Shown: positions 42,538 through 52,198, counted from the first letter of the stretch. The stretch is DNA of 64,000 bases from Chitinophaga horti (GCF_022867795.2 NZ_CP107006.1:5952001-6016000); one strand, 5' to 3'. Notes: a model not told the origin generated them from the sequence alone. Numbers and translations: made by a program.

Positions 42538-43815
42538 ATGAAGATACTGTTACTTGGAAGCGGCGGCCGCGAACACGCACTGGCCTGGAAAATGTCTCAA
42601 AGCACTCAATGTACGGGCCTGTTCATCGCGCCCGGCAATGCCGGCACCGCACAGTATGGTACCAACGTAAATATCGCGGGTACCGATTTCGACCAGATCA
42701 AGAATTTCTGCATTGACAATAAAATAGAGCTGTTGGTAGTGGGTCCGGAAGATCCGCTGGTACACGGCGTTTACGACTTCTTTACGCAAGATCCCGAACT
42801 GCAGCACATCCCCGTAGTTGGCCCTTCCAAACAAGGTGCCCAGCTCGAAGGCAGTAAAGCATTCGCAAAGGAGTTTATGCTCCGCCACAACATTCCCACC
42901 GCCGCTTACCGCGAGTTCAGCGAAGCCAATTACGAAGAAGGGGTTGCTTATCTTAAGCAACATTCCCTGCCTATCGTGTTAAAGGCCGACGGACTGGCTG
43001 CCGGCAAAGGTGTGGTAATTGCGGCTACGCATGAAGAGGCCCTGGCCGAGTTTGCGCAAATGATCAAAGACGCCAAGTTTGGCGACGCCAGCAAAAAGGT
43101 GGTAGTAGAACAATTCCTCACCGGGATCGAACTCTCCGTTTTTGTGCTGACCGACGGTACATCTTACAAAATTCTCCCTGCTGCAAAAGATTACAAACGT
43201 ATTGGCGAAGGCGATACCGGTCTGAACACAGGCGGTATGGGCGCTATTTCACCAGTGCCGTTTGCGGGCAAAGCCTTTATGGACGAGGTGGAAGAAACCA
43301 TCATTCGTCCGACGGTGGAAGGCCTGGCAAAGGAAAACATCACGTACAAAGGTTTCGTTTTCGTTGGATTGATCAGCGTAGACGGTAAGCCATTCGTGAT
43401 CGAGTACAACTGCCGTATGGGCGATCCGGAAACCGAAGTGGTAATGCCCCGTTTGCAGAACGACCTGCTGGAATTGTTCACTGCCCTTCACAACGGCACA
43501 CTGGGTACGCAAACGATCTACGAAGATCCGCGTGCGGCAGCCACTGTTATGCTGGTAGCGGGCGGATACCCGGAGGCTTACGAAAAAGGGAAGGAGATTA
43601 CAGAGATACCTGCCGCTAGACCGGACCAGCTGGTGTTTCACGCAGGCACTAAAGCAGAGGGCGATAAGGTACTGACCAACGGAGGCAGGGTATTAACCGT
43701 GACTTCACTGGCCACCGATCTGCACCTGGCATTGGCGCATTCGAAACAAACTGCCGAAAGCATCCAATTTGACGGTAAGTATTACCGCAGGGACATTGGC
43801 TATGAATTTGTGTAA
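42538..43815 (+). CDS. purD: Phosphoribosylamine--glycine ligase
   Basis: 425-residue ATP-grasp enzyme of purine synthesis that joins glycine to phosphoribosylamine. The N terminus MKILLLGSGGREHALAWK is diagnostic. KADGLAAGKGVVIA is the ATP-grasp glycine-rich loop, and LNTGGMGAISP and NCRMGDPETEVVMPRL are the conserved catalytic segments. The ATG at 42538 is preferred over an in-frame start at 42493, since the extra 15 residues precede the universal MKxLxxGxGGREHA start. It lies between the POT gene (divergent) and mreB. Confidence 0.97.
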   Translation: MKILLLGSGGREHALAWKMSQSTQCTGLFIAPGNAGTAQYGTNVNIAGTDFDQIKNFCIDNKIELLVVGPEDPLVHGVYDFFTQDPELQHIPVVGPSKQGAQLEGSKAFAKEFMLRHNIPTAAYREFSEANYEEGVAYLKQHSLPIVLKADGLAAGKGVVIAATHEEALAEFAQMIKDAKFGDASKKVVVEQFLTGIELSVFVLTDGTSYKILPAAKDYKRIGEGDTGLNTGGMGAISPVPFAGKAFMDEVEETIIRPTVEGLAKENITYKGFVFVGLISVDGKPFVIEYNCRMGDPETEVVMPRLQNDLLELFTALHNGTLGTQTIYEDPRAAATVMLVAGGYPEAYEKGKEITEIPAARPDQLVFHAGTKAEGDKVLTNGGRVLTVTSLATDLHLALAHSKQTAESIQFDGKYYRRDIGYEFV

Positions 43816-44015
43816 CAAACACTTGTGCACTAATTTCAGACCTGTATTTCTGGGAAACGCAGCAATTAAACCGACATTATTCCGTTAAAACGGAAAAGAA
43901 TATCTAGCAGGGCTTCATACTATAAAAAAAATTCTTATACTTTAAGCTTTTTGCATCGTATATTCGTTGGAATTATTCATTTTTGCATATCTAATTCTTT
44001 TGACCGTATCAAACA

Positions 44016-45038
44016 ATGGGCTTCTTTAATTTTTTAACACAAGAAATAGCGATAGACCTGGGAACCGCGAATACGTTGATCATACACAACGATTCAGTGG
44101 TAGTGGACGAACCCTCTATCGTCGCCATCGAAAGAGCCAGTGGCAAGATCGTTGCCGTGGGCAAAAAGGCGATGATGATGCACGAGAAAACGCACGAGTA
44201 CCTTCGCACTATACGTCCCCTGAAAGACGGGGTAATTGCCGACTTCAACGCTGCCGAGGGCATGTTGAGGGAGCTGATCAAAATGGTTTATCCAAAGAAA
44301 CCGCTGTTCGCCCCGAGCTGGCGCATGGTGATCTGCATCCCTTCCAGCATTACCGAGGTGGAAAAACGTGCCGTTCGCGACTCCGCTGAACAGGCCGGCG
44401 CTAAAGAGGTATACCTGATCCATGAACCAATGGCGGCCGCACTCGGTATCGGTATCGATGTGGAAGAGCCTGTTGGTAACATGATCATCGACATAGGCGG
44501 TGGTACTACCGGTATTTCTGTGATAGCCCTCGCAGGTATCGTGTGCGACCAGAGTATCCGTATCGCGGGTGACGAGTTCACTTCCGATATCATGGAAGCC
44601 CTGCGCCGTTACCACTCGCTGCTGATCGGCGAAAGGACGGCCGAACAGATCAAGATCCAGATTGGTTCTGCGCTGAAAGAACTGGATAATCCACCAGATG
44701 ATATCGCGGTGAATGGTCGTGACCTTGTTACCGGTATCCCTAAACAGATCATGGTATCTTACCAGGAGATCGCCGAAGCGCTCGATAAATCTATCTTCAA
44801 AATTGAAGAAGCGATCCTGAAGGCGCTGGAAACTACGCCTCCGGAGCTGGCTTCCGACATTTACCGTCGTGGTCTTTACCTCACCGGTGGTGGTGCATTG
44901 CTGCGCGGCCTGGACAAACGTCTTTCCCAAAAAATCAAACTGCCTGTTCATGTGGCAGACGATCCGCTGCGTGCCGTAGTAAGAGGCACCGGCATTGCCC
45001 TCAAACACATTGGCAAATACCCATTCTTGATGCAATAA
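44016..45038 (+). CDS. mreB: Rod shape-determining protein MreB
   Basis: 340-residue bacterial actin that forms short membrane-bound filaments and guides cell-wall synthesis. The ATP site includes IAIDLGTANTLIIH (phosphate 1), NMIIDIGGGTTGISVIALAG (phosphate 2) and LTGGGALLRGLD (adenosine loop). MGFFNFLTQE is the amphipathic N terminus. It opens the operon mreB-mreC-mreD-mrdA-rodA. A 200-bp AT-rich gap with a small CCGTT/AACGG hairpin precedes it and should contain the operon promoter. Confidence 0.97.
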   Translation: MGFFNFLTQEIAIDLGTANTLIIHNDSVVVDEPSIVAIERASGKIVAVGKKAMMMHEKTHEYLRTIRPLKDGVIADFNAAEGMLRELIKMVYPKKPLFAPSWRMVICIPSSITEVEKRAVRDSAEQAGAKEVYLIHEPMAAALGIGIDVEEPVGNMIIDIGGGTTGISVIALAGIVCDQSIRIAGDEFTSDIMEALRRYHSLLIGERTAEQIKIQIGSALKELDNPPDDIAVNGRDLVTGIPKQIMVSYQEIAEALDKSIFKIEEAILKALETTPPELASDIYRRGLYLTGGGALLRGLDKRLSQKIKLPVHVADDPLRAVVRGTGIALKHIGKYPFLMQ

Positions 45039-45095
45039 TTCCTGATAGTTCCGGAACCGCAGTAATGCTGTTCCGGAACCTATACTTTTAACAAG

Positions 45096-45983
45096 GTGCG
45101 TAATCTCATTATTTTCTTCAGGCGGTATTTTAACTTCTTTCTGTTTTTGCTGCTGGAAGTGATATGTATCGCCTTCGTGTTCCGTAACAACAATTACCAG
45201 CGCACGGTATACATCAACTCTTCCAACAACATGAGCGGCCGGCTGTATACCTGGTACAACGACGTTCAGTATTACTTCCATCTCAAATCTACCAACGATA
45301 GCCTGGTAAGAGAAAACGCGCGCCTGCACAACGAACTGTTGTCGGCTTTTAATACGTTTGATACGACCCGCATCCTCAAAGCAGATACCCTCAGGAAATT
45401 CAGCAACGACACTATGCACCGTGTAATCGGTACAGAAGTGCGTCGCTACCACTGGCTGGAAGCTAAGGTGATCAACAACAGCGTTACCCGCCAGATCAAC
45501 TATATCACCATTAACCGCGGCAGCAAATACGGCATCAAACCCAATATGGGTGTTGTTGGCCCCAGCGGTGTTGTAGGGGTGGTGCGTAACGTAAGTGAGA
45601 ACTACGCAACCGTAATATCCCTGCTTTCTAAAACAGCTGCATTCGGCTTCAGCGCCCGTCTTTACAGCACCAGGGAAATGGGTACGGTAGTCTGGGACGG
45701 CAGCGATGGCGGACATGCGATCATGAAAGACGTGCCTAAGAGCGCGAAGATCAAAGCCGGCGATACGGTGGTGACCAGCGGTTACTCGGCCCTGTTCCCG
45801 GAAAATATTCCCATCGGTTATATCGAAAGCTTTTCACTGGCCGATAAGTCCAGCACCGCATATACCATCCGTTTAAAGCTGGCGACGAACTTCTTTAACG
45901 TACAATACGTGTATGCGATCGATAACCTGCTGAAAGACGAGCAGGCACATTTAGAAGATTCAACCTACAAGCAGATAAAATAA
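45096..45983 (+). CDS. mreC: Rod shape-determining protein MreC
   Basis: 295 residues: short cytoplasmic start, one membrane helix (about 10-28), a coiled-coil stretch (about 65-100) and two periplasmic beta-barrel domains with GSKYGIKPNMGVVGPSGVVGVV and GDTVVTSGYSALFPENIPIGYIESF. MreC links MreB to the periplasmic wall machinery and activates PBP2. The start is GTG at 45096, preceded by AAG. mreD begins 3 nt after its stop. Confidence 0.95.
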   Translation: MRNLIIFFRRYFNFFLFLLLEVICIAFVFRNNNYQRTVYINSSNNMSGRLYTWYNDVQYYFHLKSTNDSLVRENARLHNELLSAFNTFDTTRILKADTLRKFSNDTMHRVIGTEVRRYHWLEAKVINNSVTRQINYITINRGSKYGIKPNMGVVGPSGVVGVVRNVSENYATVISLLSKTAAFGFSARLYSTREMGTVVWDGSDGGHAIMKDVPKSAKIKAGDTVVTSGYSALFPENIPIGYIESFSLADKSSTAYTIRLKLATNFFNVQYVYAIDNLLKDEQAHLEDSTYKQIK

Positions 45984-45986
45984 GAG

Positions 45987-46496
45987 ATGAGCGTACTGTT
46001 AAAAAATATAATCCGCTTCGTGCTGCTGTTGTTAATACAGGTGCTTGTACTTAACCAGGTGATCATTCACAACCTGGTGAACCCTTATATCTACATGTTG
46101 TTCATCCTGCTACTGCCCTTCAACCTTCCCAGGCCGGCGGTACAGTTACTGGGCCTGCTGCTCGGTCTTAGCCTCGACATGTTTATGGATACGATGGGCA
46201 TTCATGCTGCGGCTTGCGTGTTTATCGCTTACCTCCGCCCGTTTATTCTCAATGTACTGTCGCCCCAGGGTGGCTTTGAGGTAACACAAAAAACACCGTC
46301 CATCACCAGCATGGGCACTTCACAGTTTGCTACTTACGTTTCTATACTGGTGTTTTTACACAACATCGTTTATTTCAGCCTCGAAGTGTTTAGCTTCAGC
46401 AGTCCGTTTTACCTGTTACTGAAAATCCTGGTAAGTACGGCGGCCAGCCTTGCCCTCATCCTGATCTACGAGTTGCTTTTCTTCGCCAGGAAGTAG
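45987..46496 (+). CDS. mreD: Rod shape-determining protein MreD
   Basis: 169-residue inner-membrane protein with about five or six hydrophobic helices, a low-conservation family recognised by length, topology and position between mreC and the PBP2 gene. LPFNLPRPAVQLLGLLLGLSLDMFMDTMGIHAAA is the most typical part. It completes the MreBCD complex. The PBP2 gene follows after an 81-nt gap, still on the same strand. Confidence 0.92.
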   Translation: MSVLLKNIIRFVLLLLIQVLVLNQVIIHNLVNPYIYMLFILLLPFNLPRPAVQLLGLLLGLSLDMFMDTMGIHAAACVFIAYLRPFILNVLSPQGGFEVTQKTPSITSMGTSQFATYVSILVFLHNIVYFSLEVFSFSSPFYLLLKILVSTAASLALILIYELLFFARK

Positions 46497-46577
46497 GATG
46501 TTAAATGCATGTGAAAGCAGCGGCAACGCTGCCCGTTATTTTGTATATTCGTTTCATTAGCCTGCAGTTTACAGTCC

Positions 46578-48554
46578 ATGTCCGTTTATAATCAGCCCAG
46601 ACAAAGAGTCATCCAGATGATCATCCTCGGGATGGTATCGATCATTGTTGTGAGGTTGTGTTACCTCCAGCTGGTTGACAAGAAGTATTCGAAACTTGCG
46701 GATGCCAATGCGGTATTGCGCAAAGTAGTGTATCCCGATCGTGGCATTATCTACGACCGCAAAGGCCGCAGTATTTTGGGCAACGATGCGTTGTACGACC
46801 TGGTCGTTACACCTATCGATGTAAAAAATATCGATACCAACCACCTTTGCAACATTCTCCAGATCGATAAAACAGAGTTCCTGCGCCGCATCGCCGATGC
46901 CAAGAAAAAGAACGGCCATCGCCGCCAGTCGGTGTTCTTCCCGCTCATGCCGCCTGAAATGTACGGCAAACTGCAGGAGAGCATGTACCTGTTTCAACCC
47001 GGATTTGAATTGGTGTTAAGGCCGGTGCGCTCGTACCCTTATCACGCCGCCGCTAATATTCTCGGTTATATTGGTGAGGTACCGCCCTTCATGCTGCAGG
47101 ATTCCCTGCAACGCTGGGCAGACTACAACATGGGCGACTTTATTGGCCGTACGGGACTGGAAAGCTCCTACGAACGGGTATTGATGGGGCAACGTGGTAT
47201 ACAGTATCTCGTAAAAGATAACCTGAACCGTCCGCAGGGGCCATTGGAAAACGGCGAGTTTGATACGGCCGCTGTTGCCGGTAAAAACCTGCGCCTGTCA
47301 CTTGACATAGAACTACAGGCGCTCGGGGAGCAGTTCCTTAAACACAAGATAGGCAGTATCGTAGCCATTGACCCGCAAACAGGCGGCATCCTGGCTATGG
47401 TTAGCGGCCCAACCTACGACCCCAACCTGCTTACCGGCTCGATGGGACGTAAAAACTTTAACCGCTTATTTGTCGATACCGTATACCCGATGCTGAACCG
47501 CGGTATGCAGGCGATTTACCCGCCAGGCTCCTCCATGAAACCACTCACCGCGCTCATGGCGCTGGATGAGGGAGTGATCACGAAAGACTATGGTTTCCCA
47601 TGCCATGGGGGATATGCCAACTGCGGTAAGTTTATCCGCTGTACGCACTCCAACGCGGGCCACGCCGCTAACCTTCGACTGGCGATCGCCAACTCCTGTA
47701 ACGCTTATTTCGTACACCTTTACCGCCTGGCGGTAGACGCACCCAAGTGGGGCGGGGTGAAGAACGGGCACCATAAATGGGCGGATTATATGCGCTCCTT
47801 CGGTCTTGGCCACCGCCTGGGCATCGATATTCCGGGAGAGTACCCTGGCACCGTGGCCGATACGGCGGAAATTAACCGTCGCTACCGCGGGCAGTGGAAC
47901 TCCTGTAGTGAATTGTATGTAGGCATGGGACAGGGTGCGGTGGTAACAACACCACTGCAGATGGCGAATGCGATGTGTATTATCGCGAACAAAGGATTCT
48001 ACTACATCCCGCACTTCGTGGAAAGTATCGACAACGACAAATCGGACATACTCAAAAAATATAAAGAACGGCACAAGGTGGCCAACGTAACCGACGATGC
48101 GTATGAGGCGGTAAAACTGGGTATGGCGGACGTGGTAACGTCTGGTACCGGCCGTATCGCTGCCATCGACGGCATCGAGGTAAGTGGTAAAACCGGTACG
48201 GCGGAAAACCAGGCGAAGATCAACGGAGTACTCACGAAACTGAAAGACCACTCCGTATTCGTAGCCTTCGCCCCCCGCGAAAATCCGAAGATCGCGGTTT
48301 GTGTGATCATCGAAAACGGCGGTTTTGGCGCTACCTATGCAGCGCCTATCGCCAGCTTAATGATGGAAAAATACCTGAACGACACCATCGCCCTCACGCC
48401 TAAACGCCAGGCGATGATGCAAAAAATGCTGACCGACAATACCATGTCGCCTGCCATCCGTGAGAAGTCGCGGCTGGATTCGATGAACAACGCTTATGCC
48501 GGCTCGGGCCGCACAGGTGTAGATAGCAGAGGCAGATTTATACTGAATCAATAA
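46578..48554 (+). CDS. mrdA: Penicillin-binding protein 2 (transpeptidase)
   Basis: 658-residue monofunctional class B penicillin-binding protein for elongation of the cell wall. One N-terminal membrane helix (about 14-31) leads to a pedestal domain and then the transpeptidase. The active-site serine is Ser318 of the SxxK box (SSMK, with Lys321). The SxN-type motif is in AIANSCNAYF, and K538-T-G is the third box (SGKTGTAEN). It works with RodA, whose gene begins 6 nt after its stop. Length and gene order confirm PBP2 rather than FtsI. Confidence 0.96.
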   Translation: MSVYNQPRQRVIQMIILGMVSIIVVRLCYLQLVDKKYSKLADANAVLRKVVYPDRGIIYDRKGRSILGNDALYDLVVTPIDVKNIDTNHLCNILQIDKTEFLRRIADAKKKNGHRRQSVFFPLMPPEMYGKLQESMYLFQPGFELVLRPVRSYPYHAAANILGYIGEVPPFMLQDSLQRWADYNMGDFIGRTGLESSYERVLMGQRGIQYLVKDNLNRPQGPLENGEFDTAAVAGKNLRLSLDIELQALGEQFLKHKIGSIVAIDPQTGGILAMVSGPTYDPNLLTGSMGRKNFNRLFVDTVYPMLNRGMQAIYPPGSSMKPLTALMALDEGVITKDYGFPCHGGYANCGKFIRCTHSNAGHAANLRLAIANSCNAYFVHLYRLAVDAPKWGGVKNGHHKWADYMRSFGLGHRLGIDIPGEYPGTVADTAEINRRYRGQWNSCSELYVGMGQGAVVTTPLQMANAMCIIANKGFYYIPHFVESIDNDKSDILKKYKERHKVANVTDDAYEAVKLGMADVVTSGTGRIAAIDGIEVSGKTGTAENQAKINGVLTKLKDHSVFVAFAPRENPKIAVCVIIENGGFGATYAAPIASLMMEKYLNDTIALTPKRQAMMQKMLTDNTMSPAIREKSRLDSMNNAYAGSGRTGVDSRGRFILNQ

Positions 48555-48560
48555 CGAGCA

Positions 48561-49850
48561 ATGAACCGCGCACAATCCAAACTTACCCAGGGTATCGACT
48601 GGCCCACTGTCGGACTCTATTTCGCACTGGTGATCATCGGCCTGTTCGCCATTTTTGCGGCCGAACACCGCGATGGCGATAATGTGTGGCATAACATTCT
48701 CGCACAGAACAAGAACTACGCCCGCCAAACCATGTGGCTGGGAGTATCACTCGTTCTGGCAACACTCATCTGGCTGATGGACAGTAAATTTTTTACGGCC
48801 ACGGCTAACCTGCTTTACGCATTCGGTATACTGCTGCTACTATTGGTATTGGCTATCGGGCATGATGTAAAGGGTTCCAGTTCCTGGTTGAACATAGGCT
48901 CGTTCAGGTTTCAGCCGGCGGAGCTGACCAAACTGTTTACCAACCTGGCGCTGGCCAAATACCTGTCGTCACTCGAAACAGACTTTACCAAACTTCGTCC
49001 CCGATTGATCGCTGGTGCTATTGCGCTCGCGCCTTGTGCGATTACTATCTTACAAAATGAAACGGGCCTGGCGCTGGTGTACTTTTCGTTCTTCCTGGTG
49101 ATGTACCGCGAAGGGCTGCCATCGGCCCTATTGGTGATCGCCTTTTCCGCGATCGTACTGGTATTGTCCGCGCTATTGGTAGAGAATAAGTTGATCTTGT
49201 TTATCATCTTTACCGTGCTGGCAGGTTTGACGATATATTTCAGCCGCAGGGAGATCCGTCGCCGTAAATCACGCCTGTTCATGATCATTGGCATATGGGC
49301 GTTTTGTTCCGCCTTTGTGACGATCGTAGTGCCTTTTGCCTTTACAAAGGTGTTGAAGGACTACCAGGTGAAACGTATCAATGTAATGCTGGGTAAGGAA
49401 AACGATCCCAAAGCAACTTATAATACCCGCCAGAGCATGATCGCCATTGGTTCCGGCGGCCTGTTCGGCAAAGGTTACCTCAAAGGCACACAAACCCGGT
49501 TCGACTTCGTGCCCGAACAAAGTACCGACTTCATTTTCTGCACGATCGGTGAGGACTTCGGCTTCCTTGGGTCTATGATCTTCGTGGGCATTTATGTAGC
49601 CCTGCTCTTACGGATCATCCTGATCGCCGAACGACAGCGATCGACATTCAGCAGGGTGTATGCTTACGGCGTGGCATGCATCATCTTTTTCCACGTCGCC
49701 ATCAACCTGGCTATGACCATCGGTTTGGCCCCGGTTATTGGTATTCCCCTGCCCATGGTGAGTTACGGCGGTTCGTCGCTCATGACCTTCACCATGCTCA
49801 TCTTCATCATGCTGCGGCTCGATGCCGACAGGCAGATGGTGTTGCGGTAA
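48561..49850 (+). CDS. rodA: Rod shape-determining glycosyltransferase RodA
   Basis: 429-residue SEDS-family membrane protein with about ten helices that polymerises lipid II glycan strands during elongation. GSSSWLNIGSFRFQPAELTKL, AIGSGGLFGKGYLKGTQTRFDFVPEQSTDFIF and GIPLPMVSYGGSSLMT are the SEDS signatures. The second part of a large central loop (about 215-290) holds extra helices and basic residues. It is the last gene of the mre operon. The MBL gene that follows has its own promoter within the 43-nt gap. Confidence 0.96.
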   Translation: MNRAQSKLTQGIDWPTVGLYFALVIIGLFAIFAAEHRDGDNVWHNILAQNKNYARQTMWLGVSLVLATLIWLMDSKFFTATANLLYAFGILLLLLVLAIGHDVKGSSSWLNIGSFRFQPAELTKLFTNLALAKYLSSLETDFTKLRPRLIAGAIALAPCAITILQNETGLALVYFSFFLVMYREGLPSALLVIAFSAIVLVLSALLVENKLILFIIFTVLAGLTIYFSRREIRRRKSRLFMIIGIWAFCSAFVTIVVPFAFTKVLKDYQVKRINVMLGKENDPKATYNTRQSMIAIGSGGLFGKGYLKGTQTRFDFVPEQSTDFIFCTIGEDFGFLGSMIFVGIYVALLLRIILIAERQRSTFSRVYAYGVACIIFFHVAINLAMTIGLAPVIGIPLPMVSYGGSSLMTFTMLIFIMLRLDADRQMVLR

Positions 49851-49878
49851 AAGCACGATTATTCTGAACAGATAGCCG

Positions 49879-49886
49879 TATTTTTG
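49879..49886 (+). promoter_or_regulatory. -7 promoter element of the MBL gene (TATTTTTG)
   Basis: Exact TAnnTTTG match ending 7 nt before the ATG at 49894, the same spacing as at the GNAT gene and 1 nt more than at gltX. This predicts a leaderless transcript that starts inside the rodA-MBL gap. Confidence 0.5.
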
Positions 49887-49893
49887 CAGCAGC

Positions 49894-50640
49894 ATGGCAC
49901 GAATCATACCACTCTCGGAAGGAAGTTTTACAGTAGATGGAACAAAGGCTTTTGTTCCCTTCGATACCAGTAAAGATAATATGCAGCAGCGCGGCCCCGG
50001 TGCCCTGCTGGTAGAAATACAGCCGTTCCTCGTCATCACCGACAAGGACTACCTGCTTTGTGATACCGGTCTTGGCTTTCGTAATGCGGACGGCGTACTG
50101 CAACTGCATCAAAACCTGATCGATAACGGCATTAACCCGCTGGAGATCACTAAAGTGCTGATGAGCCACCTGCACAAAGACCACGCGGGTGGGGTGAGCG
50201 CGAAAGATCCCGTAACGGGCGAACGTTCCCTCAGCTTTCCACATGCTACTTATTATGTCAACACCCGCGAAATGAACTACGCCATTGAGCAGGACGGCAA
50301 ATCCTATCTGGCAGAAGAAGTAGGCCTGCTGCGCCAGCGCGACAATGTAGTGTTTATTGACGGCAATGGCAGCATTGACGGTTATATCCATTATGAATTT
50401 ACAGGCGGCCACTGCCCGTACCACCAGGTGTTCTTGATCGACGACGGCGAGGATCAAATATTTTTTGGTGGAGATGTGGCGCCACAGGCTTCACAAATGC
50501 GCGGCCGCTTCATCGCCAAATACGATTACGATGGTAAACTGAGTATGGAACTGCGGCAGCAATTTATGGAGCGGGGCAAGAACGATAACTGGCAATTCCT
50601 CTATTATCACGATACCAAACAGCCGATCGGCAGGTTTTAG
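49894..50640 (+). CDS. MBL-fold metallo-hydrolase
   Basis: 248-residue metallo-beta-lactamase-fold protein. The dinuclear metal motif HxHxDH is present as SHLHKDHAGG (near residues 91-100). The following histidine in GGHCPYHQVF and Asp in FFGGDVAPQ complete the site. It has no signal peptide. These enzymes hydrolyse esters, lactones, thioesters or nucleic acids, and the substrate here is not predictable. The gene stands alone with its own -7 element. Confidence 0.9.
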   Translation: MARIIPLSEGSFTVDGTKAFVPFDTSKDNMQQRGPGALLVEIQPFLVITDKDYLLCDTGLGFRNADGVLQLHQNLIDNGINPLEITKVLMSHLHKDHAGGVSAKDPVTGERSLSFPHATYYVNTREMNYAIEQDGKSYLAEEVGLLRQRDNVVFIDGNGSIDGYIHYEFTGGHCPYHQVFLIDDGEDQIFFGGDVAPQASQMRGRFIAKYDYDGKLSMELRQQFMERGKNDNWQFLYYHDTKQPIGRF

Positions 50641-50704
50641 CGCACCGTTTGCTCAATAACGTTACCGGCGGCTCCGCGGAAGTTTTATTTTTACGATAAA
50701 AACG

Positions 50705-51055
50705 ATGACTGCTGCTCAATTTGCAAAGGAATGGCTTGCGGCGTGGAATAGTCACGACCTGGATGCGATCATGCACCATTATGCCGAATCCATTATATTT
50801 TACTCTCCCTTTATACGCCGGGTAAATAACGATCCGTCCGGCTGCATCAGCGATAAAGCTGTATTACGCGCGTATTTTGAAAGAGCGCTTAAAGGCTACC
50901 CGGACCTTCACTTCGAACTGTTCCAGGTGTTGGAGGGCGTTGGCTCTGTGGTGTTGTACTACAAAAGTGTAAACAATAACCTGGCGGCCGAACTGATGGT
51001 ATTGAACGAAAAAGGTAAGGTGACAGAAGTAAGGGCACATTACTTTCAGGCATAA
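50705..51055 (+). CDS. NTF2-like (SnoaL-type) small protein
   Basis: 116 residues of the NTF2-like cone fold: MTAAQFAKEWLAAWNSHDLDAIMHHYAESIIFYSP, then a middle helix (KAVLRAYFERALKGYPDLHFELF) and terminal strands SVVLYYKSVNNNLAAELMVLNEKGKVTEVRAHY. The family includes isomerases, dehydratases and pure binding proteins. No catalytic assignment is possible. It lies 64 nt after the MBL gene on the same strand. Confidence 0.85.
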   Translation: MTAAQFAKEWLAAWNSHDLDAIMHHYAESIIFYSPFIRRVNNDPSGCISDKAVLRAYFERALKGYPDLHFELFQVLEGVGSVVLYYKSVNNNLAAELMVLNEKGKVTEVRAHYFQA

Positions 51056-51088
51056 AAAAAGACCGTCTCCAACATAAGACGGTCTTCT
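51054..51088 (-). terminator. Terminator of the ECF sigma operon
   Basis: On the minus strand AAGACCGTCTT, short loop, AGACGGTCTT and then TTTTTT. It is the only T tract on that side, so it serves the minus-strand operon that ends at 51122. Confidence 0.8.
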
Positions 51089-51121
51089 CGCTAAAACAAA
51101 AAATCGAACGTACCAGTTATT

Positions 51122-51595
51122 TTATTGTCTTTGTCTCCGCATATTGCGGTTCTCTTTTCTTTCTTTTAACTGACGGATCATCATTGTCCGGAACTCGCGC
51201 TCTGAGCGGAAAAAGTCGGTTACCTTCCGTGGAGGAATTACCTTTTTAAACTCCTCTTTATACCGCGTACGGATGTCCAGCATCTTCCTTTCATAACCCA
51301 GTTCCGCATCCATGGCATCATCCGCGGTGCGGTCGGTGCGGGTTTGCTGTTTATTTACCTTCATCCGCTGTTTCCGGTCCTGGATCAGCAGTTCAATTTC
51401 CCGGGAGTACTTGTTGTACACCGGCCAGAACTTCTGTGCTTCATCCGGAGAAAGGTTTAGTTCTTTCGAGATGTAAGCGATTTCCAGTGATTTCACCTTG
51501 TCCTGGATGGCCTTATTAGTTTCCTGCGCCGAGGCGGCAGGAAGATGACCAAGGAGCATCACTGCCATAATCCATATCAGGTAAAATTTCTTCAT
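51122..51595 (-). CDS. Periplasmic CpxP/Spy-like helical protein
   Basis: 157 residues with a signal peptide (MKKFYLIWIMAVMLLGHLPAASAQ). The mature part is almost all charged helix, with LNLSPDEAQKFWPVYNKYSREIELL resembling the LTxxQ motif of CpxP/Spy proteins and a very basic C terminus (RQLKERKENRNMRRQRQ). Third gene of an operon with an ECF sigma factor and a membrane anti-sigma candidate, it may sense or buffer envelope stress for that system. This role is inferred from context. Confidence 0.7.
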   Translation of the reverse strand: MKKFYLIWIMAVMLLGHLPAASAQETNKAIQDKVKSLEIAYISKELNLSPDEAQKFWPVYNKYSREIELLIQDRKQRMKVNKQQTRTDRTADDAMDAELGYERKMLDIRTRYKEEFKKVIPPRKVTDFFRSEREFRTMMIRQLKERKENRNMRRQRQ

Positions 51596-51601
51596 GTAGT
51601 A

Positions 51602-52198
51602 TTAATTAAATTCAGCTTCGTTAATCATGTTATCGTCTACGTATTCTTCCAAAGCGTTGGTAGACACGTTTTCCAGCACGGAGGGCAGTTCTGTTTCGTA
51701 GCTAACGGTGGAAAAGAGGGCTTCATTATCGAAGTCGTCCACATGGTTTTGCAGGAACTCCTCAATTTCCTGATCGCTGAGCGCTGCCATCTGTCGGTCG
51801 ATGCCGGCCGGACTGGCATTATTGCTGACGAGCAGCCAGCCGCCTACAGCCACTACTGCTGCCACAGATGCCGCTATCAGCCAACGTTTCAGGTTACCGG
51901 TGCGGCGCGGCATGGATATTACCTTCGTTTCGCTATCGGTCATCCCGGCAAGGTCGGGTCTCAGCTGGCCGAAATACCCCGGTGGTGCCTCAAAAGGCGT
52001 GCGTTTAGGCATACCGGCCAGGAACGGAGACAGCTCCTCCAGTTCTTCCTGAACAGCTGTAGCCCCCAGGCGCTGCATGATCATGCCGGGAAGGGCATCG
52101 AAATAACCTTCCGGCACCCTGTAATCCGGGTGGCCCGGTACAGGCATTCCGGGAGCAATTTCCCGCAGTTCGTCCGCTATATCTTTCCCCTTTTTCAT
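51602..52198 (-). CDS. Probable anti-sigma factor with one membrane helix
   Basis: 198 residues. The N-terminal half is acidic and soluble and contains two related segments, PDYRVPEGYFDALPGMIMQRL and FEAPPGYFGQLRPDLAG. A membrane helix lies at about 104-124 (RWLIAASVAAVVAVGGWLLVS), followed by an acidic C-terminal part. It lies directly downstream of an ECF sigma gene, and the soluble-helix-soluble layout is that of anti-sigma factors. No zinc-binding HCC motif is visible, so it is not a classical ZAS-type protein. Confidence 0.65.
   Translation of the reverse strand: MKKGKDIADELREIAPGMPVPGHPDYRVPEGYFDALPGMIMQRLGATAVQEELEELSPFLAGMPKRTPFEAPPGYFGQLRPDLAGMTDSETKVISMPRRTGNLKRWLIAASVAAVVAVGGWLLVSNNASPAGIDRQMAALSDQEIEEFLQNHVDDFDNEALFSTVSYETELPSVLENVSTNALEEYVDDNMINEAEFN

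Noticed and set aside
44094..45716. 540-codon open frame on the minus strand across mreB and mreC
   Set aside because: It is fully antisense to two clear genes, has no family motif, and its composition is that of a reverse-complement shadow.
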